Positions 1 through 6,450 of a DNA stretch of 10,986 bases are shown here, piece after piece; position 1 is the first letter of the stretch, and each line of letters begins with the position of its first letter. This stretch comes from Anaerolineales bacterium UBA6668 (lineage in GTDB: Bacteria > Chloroflexota > Anaerolineae > Anaerolineales > UBA6668). Made by a program: the position numbers and the translations under genes. A model generated the notes under the pieces. That model saw only the letters and a list, made by a program, of their open reading frames with translations, searched no databases and was not told where the DNA came from. Where the stretch lies: positions 10,709 through 21,694 of the forward strand of contig DKKK01000158.1 of the NCBI GenBank assembly GCA_002455215.1, in the 5' to 3' direction.

Positions 1-129
1 TCGGCATGCGTGCCGAATATCGAATTGCGTTTTCTTTCTTCAAAGAAAACCAGCGGCTTTTACCCGTGCCGAATAACGAGTTGCGCTTTTCCCCTAAGCA
101 TAAACGCGCAATTTCCATCCGTGCCGAAT
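1..129. repeat. Tandem hairpin-bearing repeat modules upstream of glyQS
   Basis: The decamer CGTGCCGAAT occurs at 9-18, 65-74 and 120-129, so the period is 55-56 bp. Each of the first two copies is followed by a related A(T/A)CGA(A/G)TTGCG stretch and then a hairpin. In module 1 the hairpin is a perfect 9-bp stem, GTTTTCTTT (29-37) with AAAGAAAAC (42-50), and a 4-nt loop. In module 2 the best pairing is TTGCGC (81-86) with GCGCAA (106-111). A further stem, TCGGCA/TGCCGA, lies at 1-16 and may be the left end of the element or part of another unit cut by the window edge. A related module with a different hairpin sequence lies at 4241-4315. It could be a REP/MITE-like dispersed element or a set of RNA hairpins in the glyQS leader; the sequence alone does not decide. 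Confidence 0.7.
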
Positions 130-151
130 CTAGTTTCTTATTCTTGACCCA

Positions 152-3100
152 ATGACTGCACTTACATTTCAACAAGTTATTTTAAAGCTCAATGAATTTT
201 GGGCAGAGTATGGCTGTGTCGTGTGGCATCCATACAATCAGCCGGTAGGCGCGGGTACAATGAACCCTGCAACTGTCCTGCGCGTTTTGGGTGCAGAACC
301 GTGGAAAGTCGCCTACCTAGAACCATCCGTTCGCCCGGACGATGGGCGCTACGGACAAAACCCCAATCGGCTAAACCAGCACTATCAGTATCAGGTAATT
401 TTGCAACCTGGACCAGAGAACCCGCAAGAAGTCTATTTAAAATCGCTTGAAGCCATTGGCATCAATCTGCGCGAGCATGATGTACGCTTTGTCGAAGACA
501 ACTGGGAAAGCCCGGCATTGGGCGCATGGGGTTTGGGCTGGGAAGTCTGGCTAGACGGGCAGGAAATTACCCAATTCACCTACTTTCAGCAGGCAGGCGG
601 ACTCAACCTAAAAGCGCCCGCCGTAGAAATTACCTATGGGTTAGAGCGCATCGTCATGGGTTTACGCCACATTCGCGATTTCCAACACATTCCGTGGATA
701 GACCAACTCACTTATGGCGATGTAAATTTGCAAGCCGAGCAAGAACATAGCGCCTACCATTTTGAAGTTGCCAACGTAACACACCTGCGCACCCTGTTCG
801 ATATTTATGAATCCGAATGCCAGGCATGTCTGGCGCGTGGCTTGGTGCTCCCGGCGCACGATTGTGTCTTGCGTTGTTCGCACACTTTCAACATTTTAGA
901 TACGCGTGGCGCAGTGGGCGTAACCGAACGCGCCAACTACTTCAAACGCATGCGCAATCTTAGCCGTGCCGTCTCCAAAGCCTATGTTGAGCAACGAGAA
1001 GCGCTCAATCTGCCCTTTGAGAAAAAATTTACCATTCCCACCATCCCTGCTGGACTGGCATACCCCATGCCCGCCGAGCCAACCAGCCCCTTGCCCTACT
1101 TGCTAGAAATGGGTTGTGAAGAATTGCCCCCCGAAGATGTGGATCAGGCACTGGCACAATTGCGCGAAAAAGTACCGGCGTCACTTACCGAATCTCGCCT
1201 AACTTTCCGCGATATTGACTACTATGCCACCCCACGCCGTTTGGCTGTGTTGGTGTACGAAGTGAGCGCTCGCCAAACAGACCGCGTGCTGGAATCGCGC
1301 GGACCTGCCGTGAGTAGTGCTTTCGATGCGGAAGGCAAGCCGACCAAAGCCGCCGAAGGCTTTGCACGTGGCAAGGGCGTAACCGTTGCCGATTTAGAAC
1401 GCCGTTTGGTGAATGGGGTGGAGTATCTGTTTGCGGTTGTACCGGACAAAGGGCAACCTGCCCCACAAGTATTGGCAAAGCTAGCTCAACAATGGGTCAC
1501 TGGCTTGCAGTTTAAACGTTCCATGCGCTGGTTGGATGGAGATGCCACAGCCTTCAGCCGTCCGGTGCGCTGGTTGGTGAGTTTATTGGGTGACCAAGTG
1601 GTGCCCTTCCAATATGCCGGGCTAAATGCCGGAAAAACCAGCCGCGGGGTACGTGCCTATGGAAGCCCATTGTTCCAGATTGATGACGCCTATGCCTACG
1701 GCACTCTGCTAGGCTACCAACACATCATGCCCGATGTGCTTGCCCGCCGCGAGTACATCGCCGCAGAAGCCAGCGCCTTGGCAAGCAGTGTTGGTGGCAG
1801 TATTCCCAACGACTCCGACTTACTGGCGGAAGTTGCCAATCTGGTAGAACAACCAACCGTTTTCTTAGGCACCTTCGAAGAACGCTTTTTGGCACTACCC
1901 AAAGAAGTGTTAATCGCCGTCATGCGCAAACACCAACGGTATTTCCCAGTGGAAAAAGACAACCGTTTATTGCCATATTTTGTGGCAGTGCGCAACGGTG
2001 ACTGTGAACACTTGAATGTAGTAACGACTGGCAACGAGCAAGTAATCCGCGCACGCTTTGCCGATGCCGCCTACTTTGTACGCCAAGACGAACAACAACC
2101 GCTTTCTGCCTACCGCCCCCGCCTGAGCAAGCTCACCTTCCAAGAGCAACTTGGCTCTATGTTGGACAAATCAGAGCGCATTGAAAAGCTAACCACCCAA
2201 CTAGCAAGCGTTTTGGCACTACCCGTGGCAGAAACCGCCAGCGCAGAGCGTGCCGCCCACCTGTGCAAAGCCGATTTAGCCACGCAAATGGTGGTTGAAA
2301 TGACCAGCTTGCAAGGGGTCATCGGGCGAGAATATGCCTTGCGCAGTGGTGAACCAGCGGCTGTGGCAGAAGCGATTGAAGACCACTATCTACCCGCTGG
2401 ACAAGGAGACCGCTTACCCCGCTCGCTCGCCGCTGTGGCAGTAGGCTTGGCAGACCGCCTAGACTCGTTGGTGGGGCTGTTTGCAGTCGGGTTAGTGCCT
2501 ACTGCCAGTGCCGATCCCTTTGCACTGCGCCGTGCCGCTTTGGGCATCGTGCAAATTGTGTTAGACCGCGCCCTAGACGTAAATTTGGCACAACTGGTGA
2601 GCCTTGCCGCCCAATTGCAGTCCGTCACCGTTTCAGTTGAAGTGCAAAATCAGGTAGTCGAGTTTATTATCGGGCGTTTAACCGGTTTACTAAAGGATGC
2701 CGGGCGTTTGACTGCCGAACCCTTGCGCCACGATGTGGTAGAAGCGGCACTATCTGCCAATGGTAATTTCCCCCTGCGTGCCCGGCAAAACGCGCAAGCC
2801 CTACAACAAGCCGTGCAAGAGCCAGCTTGGGAGCAATGGCTGGATAGCTATGCCCGCTGTGTGCGTATCACCCGTGACCAGGCACAACAAACGGTGGACG
2901 CCAGCCAATTGCAAGACCCGCAAGAAAAAGCGCTCTACCAAGCCGTGCAACAACTGGCAGGCGCGTTACCTGCGGGCTATGGTGTGAGCGATTTTGTGAG
3001 TGCTTTCCGCCAAATCATTCCGCAAGTAACTGCATTTTTCGATAAAGTCATGGTCATGTCGCCAAACTTGCAAGAACGCGCCAACCGCATTGGCATTTTG

Positions 3101-3160
3101 CAACAAATTGCACGCTTGGGGCAACAAACCGCCGATTTTAGCAAGTTAGAAGGGTTTTAG
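152..3160 (+). CDS. glyQS: Glycyl-tRNA synthetase, fused alpha and beta subunits
   Basis: It charges tRNA-Gly with glycine using ATP, in the cytoplasm. The 1002-residue chain equals a GlyQ (about 300 aa) joined to a GlyS (about 690 aa). Residues 1-290 are the class II catalytic alpha part, with VGAGTMNP (32-39), [14 protein letters not shown] (61-74), RFVEDNW (112-118) and [10 protein letters not shown] (124-133). A short proline-rich linker (about 291-313) leads into the beta part, which opens at [13 protein letters not shown] (314-326) and carries KHQRYFPV and the [12 protein letters not shown] block typical of GlyS. The C-terminal 110 residues are the helical anticodon-binding region. ATG 152 is the first start after an in-frame TAG at 131-133. 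No Shine-Dalgarno is visible just upstream, so the mRNA may be leaderless or weakly initiated. Fusion of the subunits is known in Chlamydia and plant organelles. An intrinsic terminator follows, so the gene is probably monocistronic. Confidence 0.97.
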   Translation: MTALTFQQVILKLNEFWAEYGCVVWHPYNQPVGAGTMNPATVLRVLGAEPWKVAYLEPSVRPDDGRYGQNPNRLNQHYQYQVILQPGPENPQEVYLKSLEAIGINLREHDVRFVEDNWESPALGAWGLGWEVWLDGQEITQFTYFQQAGGLNLKAPAVEITYGLERIVMGLRHIRDFQHIPWIDQLTYGDVNLQAEQEHSAYHFEVANVTHLRTLFDIYESECQACLARGLVLPAHDCVLRCSHTFNILDTRGAVGVTERANYFKRMRNLSRAVSKAYVEQREALNLPFEKKFTIPTIPAGLAYPMPAEPTSPLPYLLEMGCEELPPEDVDQALAQLREKVPASLTESRLTFRDIDYYATPRRLAVLVYEVSARQTDRVLESRGPAVSSAFDAEGKPTKAAEGFARGKGVTVADLERRLVNGVEYLFAVVPDKGQPAPQVLAKLAQQWVTGLQFKRSMRWLDGDATAFSRPVRWLVSLLGDQVVPFQYAGLNAGKTSRGVRAYGSPLFQIDDAYAYGTLLGYQHIMPDVLARREYIAAEASALASSVGGSIPNDSDLLAEVANLVEQPTVFLGTFEERFLALPKEVLIAVMRKHQRYFPVEKDNRLLPYFVAVRNGDCEHLNVVTTGNEQVIRARFADAAYFVRQDEQQPLSAYRPRLSKLTFQEQLGSMLDKSERIEKLTTQLASVLALPVAETASAERAAHLCKADLATQMVVEMTSLQGVIGREYALRSGEPAAVAEAIEDHYLPAGQGDRLPRSLAAVAVGLADRLDSLVGLFAVGLVPTASADPFALRRAALGIVQIVLDRALDVNLAQLVSLAAQLQSVTVSVEVQNQVVEFIIGRLTGLLKDAGRLTAEPLRHDVVEAALSANGNFPLRARQNAQALQQAVQEPAWEQWLDSYARCVRITRDQAQQTVDASQLQDPQEKALYQAVQQLAGALPAGYGVSDFVSAFRQIIPQVTAFFDKVMVMSPNLQERANRIGILQQIARLGQQTADFSKLEGF

Positions 3161-3172
3161 TCTCTGACTTAC

Positions 3173-3209
3173 AACAGGGTGGGTATTTGCCTACCCTGTT
3201 TTGCTTTTT
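3173..3209 (+). terminator. Intrinsic terminator after glyQS
   Basis: AACAGGGT (3173-3180) pairs with ACCCTGTT (3193-3200). The stem extends inward through one G-T pair and two G-C pairs, giving about 11 bp around a TATTTG loop. It is followed by TTGCTTTTT. It starts 12 bp after the glyQS stop and isolates that gene from the SDR gene downstream. Confidence 0.85.
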
Positions 3210-3213
3210 CGAG

Positions 3214-3219
3214 TACAAT
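3214..3219 (+). promoter_or_regulatory. Possible -10 box for the SDR gene
   Basis: TACAAT, one base off the sigma-70 consensus, lies just beyond the glyQS terminator and 38 bp before the proposed TTG start. No good -35 box sits at 16-18 bp spacing; TTGCCT at 3187-3192 is about 21 bp away and inside the terminator stem. The call is position-based and weak. Confidence 0.3.
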
Positions 3220-3247
3220 AAATTTCAATTCGCACACCAAACCGTTC

Positions 3248-3259
3248 GGAGGTTTATTG
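3248..3259 (+). promoter_or_regulatory. Shine-Dalgarno and TTG start of the SDR gene
   Basis: GGAGG at 3248-3252 is followed after 4 nt by TTG at 3257-3259. The spacing is short but usable. It decides the start: the encoded N-terminus then reads (M)KALITGIAGFAGSHL, the usual beginning of this SDR family. The in-frame upstream ATG/GTG/TTG options lie in or near the glyQS terminator. Confidence 0.75.
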
Positions 3260-4213
3260 AAAGCACTCATTACCGGAATCGCCGGCTTTGCCGGAAGCCA
3301 CTTGGCAGAGTACTTGCTTAACCAAGCTGGCTGGGAAGTTTACGGCTGTTCGTTAGAAGCCGACTTGCCTGCACTATTAAAAGGGAAAGTGCATGGGTAT
3401 CAATCGCTCAATTTGTGTGATGCACAAGCCGTCAGGGATTGCATTGAACAGACACAACCCGACCGTATTTACCACCTGGCGGGGCAAGCCTTTGTGCCCG
3501 AAAGTTGGGACAAGCCCTGGCGCACCTTTGAGCTAAATGTACAAACACAACTGAACATTTTTCAAGCTGTGATTGGCTCAGGCTTGCAAACACGCATCCT
3601 GTTGGTGAGTAGCTTGGAATTGTATGGCAATATCCCACTGGCAGAAATGCCCGTCAACGAGCAAAGCCTACCACGCCCGGACACACCTTACGGGGTGAGC
3701 AAGTTGGCACAGGATTTGCTTGGGGCAGTCTTTGCCCATCAGTATCACCTACCCATTGTGGCAGTCCGTCCACTCAACCACATTGGTCCACGCCAAGACC
3801 GCCGTTTTGTCGCACCTGCCTTTGCCTCGCAAATTGCCCGCATTGAAGCCGGTTTGCAAGAGCCTACGCTCTATGTTGGCGATTTATCTGCCAAACGGGA
3901 TTTTACCGATGTGCGCGATATGGTGCGAGCCTATCATTTATTGCTGGAACACGGACAAAGTGGTGAATCGTACAATGTGGGCAGTGGGCAGGTACACACC
4001 ATCCAATATTTACTAGATACCTTGTGCAGTTTTTCTACTACCGAAATTACCGTACAGGTGGACCCGGCGCGTTTACGCAAGTCGGGCAAAGCGCCACTGA
4101 CCGCCGATACCCACAAACTACAAGTAGCAACCGGCTGGCAACCGCAAATTGCTTTTGAAAGCACCTTGCTAGACCTATTGAACCATGAACGGCAGGCTGT
4201 GCAAAAGTTGTAA
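3257..4213 (+). CDS. NAD-dependent epimerase/dehydratase, GDP-6-deoxy-D-mannose reductase-like
   Basis: This is an extended short-chain dehydrogenase of 318 residues. The Rossmann motif GIAGFAG is at 7-13, followed by the family HLAGQAFVPESW block, a catalytic Ser in VSSLELYG (about 118-119), and the YGVSK active site with Tyr145 and Lys149. The substrate half has RPLNHIGPRQ, VGDLSAKRDFTDVRD (about 207-221) and YNVGSG, then VDPARLRKS near the C-terminus. These blocks are those I know from RMD, which reduces GDP-4-dehydro-6-deoxy-mannose to GDP-rhamnose. GMD dehydratases have a different NHESPR-type block. A role in making a deoxyhexose for surface glycans is therefore likely but inferred; no GMD or glycosyltransferase lies in the window. 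A different nucleotide-sugar epimerase/reductase is the main alternative. The start is a TTG after GGAGG. The stop overlaps an A/T-rich hairpin that probably ends the transcript. Confidence 0.88.
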   Translation: MKALITGIAGFAGSHLAEYLLNQAGWEVYGCSLEADLPALLKGKVHGYQSLNLCDAQAVRDCIEQTQPDRIYHLAGQAFVPESWDKPWRTFELNVQTQLNIFQAVIGSGLQTRILLVSSLELYGNIPLAEMPVNEQSLPRPDTPYGVSKLAQDLLGAVFAHQYHLPIVAVRPLNHIGPRQDRRFVAPAFASQIARIEAGLQEPTLYVGDLSAKRDFTDVRDMVRAYHLLLEHGQSGESYNVGSGQVHTIQYLLDTLCSFSTTEITVQVDPARLRKSGKAPLTADTHKLQVATGWQPQIAFESTLLDLLNHERQAVQKL

Positions 4214-4229
4214 AAACTGCAACTTTTTG
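4203..4229 (+). terminator. Probable intrinsic terminator of the SDR gene
   Basis: AAAAGTTG (4203-4210) pairs perfectly with CAACTTTT (4220-4227) around a 9-nt loop, and the 3' arm merges into a T run. The 5' arm lies within the last codons of the gene. The stem is A/T-rich, so termination may be partial. Confidence 0.5.
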
Positions 4230-4240
4230 ATATAACCTAC

Positions 4241-4315
4241 GTATATTTCGACATGGATGGCAGTTGCGCTTTTCCTTTGCGGGAAAAGCACAGTTCTGAC
4301 CCGTGTCGAATATAC
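4241..4315. repeat. Hairpin repeat module with flanking inverted repeats
   Basis: GTATATTTCGACATGG (4241-4256) is an imperfect inverted copy of CCGTGTCGAATATAC (4301-4315). Between them lies GTTGCG, then an 8-bp hairpin GCTTTTCC (4268-4275) with GGAAAAGC (4282-4289) around TTTGCG. The order TTGCG, hairpin, ACCCGTG(C/T)CGAAT and the 38-40 bp distance between the end motifs match the modules at 1-129. The stem bases differ between copies but pairing is kept. A REP- or MITE-like dispersed element is the simplest reading. Confidence 0.65.
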
Positions 4316-4320
4316 CTTTG

Positions 4321-4508
4321 AACAGTTTTCAAACTGAGTAGGTCATTGCAAGCCGCAAAAGTGGCAAGCGGGCTATTCTCAAATCACAAGGAGATTGTTT
4401 CAATGACATACGTTGCGGCTTACGCGGCTTTACAAATGCCTGTGAGATGGAACTACAAAAATCCGCTATTTTCTAACCTGCCCATACTTTATTAACGAAG
4501 GAGTTTAC
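4321..4508 (+). promoter_or_regulatory. Structured leader upstream of terC
   Basis: GTCATTG (4342-4348) is exactly complementary to CAATGAC (4401-4407). Inside lie GCCGC-AAAA-GUGGC (4352-4365, one G-U pair), an alternative pairing of AGCCGC with GCGGGCT (4368-4374), and TCTC with GAGA near 4377-4394. The main stem covers the start codon of the 30-codon ORF, and the loop side holds its Shine-Dalgarno. TerC-family genes are often preceded by the yybP-ykoY manganese riboswitch. A GAGTAG is present (4335-4340), but I cannot find the full GGGGAGUAGC block or the other conserved parts, so I do not call that riboswitch. The pairing is by eye only. Confidence 0.35.
4403..4495 (+). CDS. Possible 30-residue small protein or leader peptide before terC
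   Basis: ATG 4403 opens a 30-codon frame ending at TAA 4493-4495. AAGGAG (4388-4393) sits 9 nt upstream, as good a Shine-Dalgarno as any in the window. The peptide begins MTYVAAYAALQMPVRW and ends in NLPILY. The first half is small and apolar with a few tyrosines, and the rest is mixed; there is no clear membrane span and no family I recognise. The stop lies 13 nt before the terC ATG, and the terC Shine-Dalgarno falls in that gap, so the two could be translationally coupled. The start codon lies in the 7-bp stem GTCATTG/CAATGAC. It may be a regulatory leader peptide, a small partner of TerC, or chance. Confidence 0.4.
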   Translation: MTYVAAYAALQMPVRWNYKNPLFSNLPILY

Positions 4509-5285
4509 ATGGACCAAATTTTTACTTCGCAAAACCTAATCGCTTTAGCAACCTTGGTGCTGCTTGAAATTGTGTTGGGGATTGATAACATCATTTTCAT
4601 CGCGATTTTGTCTGGCAAATTACCGCCACAAGACCGTCCCAGAACGCGGATGTTGGGTATTGCATTGGCTGTCATTAGCCGCATTCTGCTACTACTATTT
4701 ATCAATGTCATCGTACACCTAAAAGACCCAATTTTGCCCGTGCCATTCCGCGAGCCGCTATCCGGTAAAGAAATTTTGCTCTTGGTGGGTGGTTTGTTCC
4801 TGATTGGCAAAAGTACCATTGAAATCTATGAAAAAGTAGAAGCCCATGAACATACCAAGACAAATTCAAAGGGTAAAGCCGCCGCTAGCATCGCTGGCGT
4901 GTTGGTACAAGTGATGCTGGTAGATATCATCTTCTCGCTCGACTCGGTCATTACCGCTGTGGGCATTTCCGGTGTGTTGTGGGTGATGATTACCGCTATC
5001 ATCCTTGCCGCCATCGTGATGATTTTCTTTGCCAATGTTGTCTCTGACTTTGTGGACCAGCATCCAACCATCAAGATTTTAGCACTTTCCTTCCTGATTA
5101 TGATTGGTTTGGTATTGGTAATGGAAGGCTGGAATCCGGAAATGGCACACTCCTTACACATTAAGAACTATGTGTACTTTGCGATGGCATTCTCGTTGAT
5201 TGTTGACCTTTTGCAAATGCGCATGAAGCAACCCGACCCGGTGTCCTTGCACAATCAACCGCATATGCCCGAAACCAATCAATAA
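4509..5285 (+). CDS. TerC/YgdQ-family integral membrane protein
   Basis: This 258-residue multi-span membrane protein has the two TerC signatures: [13 protein letters not shown] at 18-30 (Glu20, Asp26, Asn27) and [15 protein letters not shown] at 138-152 (Asp139, Asp145, Ser146). About seven hydrophobic stretches are visible: roughly 9-35, 48-72, 88-102, 125-150, 155-178, 188-206 and 219-235. The acidic and polar residues inside the spans are thought to bind metal. Several TerC relatives (MntP-unrelated Alx, YkoY/YceF, MeeF/MeeY) take part in manganese export or metalation of secreted proteins, whereas tellurite resistance holds only for some. Overall pattern and length match the YgdQ branch without CBS domains. 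AAGGAG at 4498-4503 supports ATG 4509. The C-terminal tail (about 236-258) is polar. The exact substrate is not shown by the sequence. Confidence 0.92.
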   Translation: MDQIFTSQNLIALATLVLLEIVLGIDNIIFIAILSGKLPPQDRPRTRMLGIALAVISRILLLLFINVIVHLKDPILPVPFREPLSGKEILLLVGGLFLIGKSTIEIYEKVEAHEHTKTNSKGKAAASIAGVLVQVMLVDIIFSLDSVITAVGISGVLWVMITAIILAAIVMIFFANVVSDFVDQHPTIKILALSFLIMIGLVLVMEGWNPEMAHSLHIKNYVYFAMAFSLIVDLLQMRMKQPDPVSLHNQPHMPETNQ

Positions 5286-5354
5286 ACCAACCTACCTACC
5301 TACCCCGTATTTTGCCGCTCCTGCAAGCCGCTTTATCAGGTTGGTTTGCAGGAG
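5284..5354 (+). repeat. Two interlocking inverted repeats between terC and add
   Basis: AAACCAACCT (5284-5293) is perfectly complementary to AGGTTGGTTT (5338-5347). CTCCTGCAA (5318-5326) is perfectly complementary to TTGCAGGAG (5346-5354). The arms alternate (A, B, A', B') and A' overlaps B' by 2 nt. An RNA could therefore form either stem in full, or a near-pseudoknot. Neither stem is followed by a strong T run, so an ordinary terminator for terC is not obvious. Confidence 0.6.
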
Positions 5355-5373
5355 CTTATCATATCCCCAAGCT

Positions 5374-5403
5374 GTGTAAGTTCCTTACCCGTGTAAGTTC
5401 CTT
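5374..5403. promoter_or_regulatory. Paired palindromic sites upstream of add (possible operator)
   Basis: GTGTAAGTTCCTT occurs at 5374-5386 and again at 5391-5403, a 17-bp period. The first copy sits in the palindrome GTAAG-TTC-CTTAC (5376-5388); the second has GTAAG-TTC-CTTGC with one mismatch. The sites end 25 bp before the add ATG. Two similar half-symmetric sites at about 1.6 helical turns suggest a binding site for a dimeric regulator, but no regulator gene is nearby. Confidence 0.4.
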
Positions 5404-5428
5404 GCACGGCGACCCACTCCCCCAAAAA

Positions 5429-6394
5429 ATGATTGCATCCGCTCTCCCTTTGATAGATTTACACCGACATTTAGATGGCAATGTGCGCCTAAACACCATT
5501 TTGGAGCTTGCACACCAGCACAACATCAGCTTGCCTGCCAAAACCGCCGAAGAACTACGCCCGCATGTGCAAGTTTTGGAGCCACAACCGAGCCTAATGG
5601 CATTTATCGCCAAATTTCGCTGGTTAACTGCGGTAATGGCGGATTTGGATGCCTGTCGCCGCATTGCCTACGAAAACCTGTTAGATGCAAAACGCGAAGG
5701 GTTACACTATCTCGAATTGCGCTTTAGCCCGTGGTTTATGGCTGAAACCCACCAATTGCCGGTTAGCGGTGTGGTTGAAGCCGTATTGGACGGGATTCAG
5801 AGCGGGAGTCGAGAAACGGGCATTCCAGCAGGTGTGATTGGCATTCTCAGCCGCACTTACGGGGTAGAAACCTGCCACAAGGAGCTGAAAGCGCTTTTAG
5901 CGTACCGCGAGCAACTGGTTGCAGTTGATTTGGCAGGAGATGAAGGAAACTTTCCTGCTCGTTGGTTTGTCGAACATTTTCGTTTGGTGCGCTCTGCCGG
6001 TCTAGGGGTGACTATTCACGCTGGTGAAGCAGGTGGAGCGGAAAGTGTGTGGGATGCAGTGCGCTTGCTGGGCGCAACTCGCATTGGGCACTGCGTGCGG
6101 GCGGTGGACGACCCAGCATTGCTAGATTATCTCGCCGAGCACCAAATTGGCATTGAAACCAATCTCACCAGCAATGTCCAAACCAGCACCGTGCCAAGTT
6201 ATTCTGCCCACCCGCTCAAACAATTCTTGGAACATGGCTTATTGGCAACGATTAACACGGATGACCCAAGCATTAGCGGCATTGATTTGGCTTATGAGTA
6301 CGAAATTGCCGCTCCCCAAGCAGGATTATCTGCCCAACAAATTCGGCAAGCACAAGCAAACGCCGCAAAAATTGCCTTTCGCCAAATGGAATGA
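5429..6394 (+). CDS. add: Adenosine deaminase
   Basis: It hydrolyses adenosine (and deoxyadenosine) to inosine plus ammonia in purine salvage, in the cytosol. Zinc-site and active-site residues are all present: HRHLDG with His12 and His14, HAGEA with His197 and catalytic Glu200, IGH with His221, and NTDDP with Asp278 and Asp279. SRTYG, DLAGDE and LTSNVQTS are also intact. From memory the whole chain follows enterobacterial Add closely, including the N-terminus ([13 protein letters not shown]). It stops at 321 residues, about a dozen short of the E. coli enzyme (333), which removes only the last helix end. ATG 5429 is chosen because the open frame upstream is full of inverted and direct repeats and its translation does not resemble Add. 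No Shine-Dalgarno is visible before the ATG, so initiation is unusual or weak. Confidence 0.95.
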   Translation: MIASALPLIDLHRHLDGNVRLNTILELAHQHNISLPAKTAEELRPHVQVLEPQPSLMAFIAKFRWLTAVMADLDACRRIAYENLLDAKREGLHYLELRFSPWFMAETHQLPVSGVVEAVLDGIQSGSRETGIPAGVIGILSRTYGVETCHKELKALLAYREQLVAVDLAGDEGNFPARWFVEHFRLVRSAGLGVTIHAGEAGGAESVWDAVRLLGATRIGHCVRAVDDPALLDYLAEHQIGIETNLTSNVQTSTVPSYSAHPLKQFLEHGLLATINTDDPSISGIDLAYEYEIAAPQAGLSAQQIRQAQANAAKIAFRQME

Positions 6395-6450
6395 TGGGTA
6401 TAGGATTATCTGCGACAAACGTATCACAGGTGGTGAGCACATGGTCTATT
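6395..6450. other. Convergent gap between add and the GGT-family gene
   Basis: Only 56 bp separate the two stop codons. I see no stable hairpin with a T run in either direction, so the converging transcripts may run into each other. Confidence 0.4.

Noticed and set aside
1..129. CRISPR array
   Set aside because: The shared boxes are only about 10 bp. The spacers are related to one another rather than unique, and no cas genes are present.
1..151. T-box or other aminoacyl-tRNA synthetase leader before glyQS
   Set aside because: No T-box core (TGGNACCGCG-like) or antiterminator is present. The region is taken up by the repeat modules, with only about 22 bp between the last copy and the start.
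3179..3256. N-terminal extension of the SDR gene by 26 codons
   Set aside because: It would start inside the glyQS terminator hairpin and adds residues not found in the family. GGAGG before TTG 3257 gives the canonical N-terminus.
4509..5285. Calling TerC a tellurite resistance protein
   Set aside because: No other ter genes are present. The YgdQ-type sequence is better described by family, with a metal-related role only inferred.
5312..5428. N-terminal extension of adenosine deaminase
   Set aside because: The added 39 codons overlap inverted and direct repeats and lack similarity to Add. ATG 5429 gives the normal family start.
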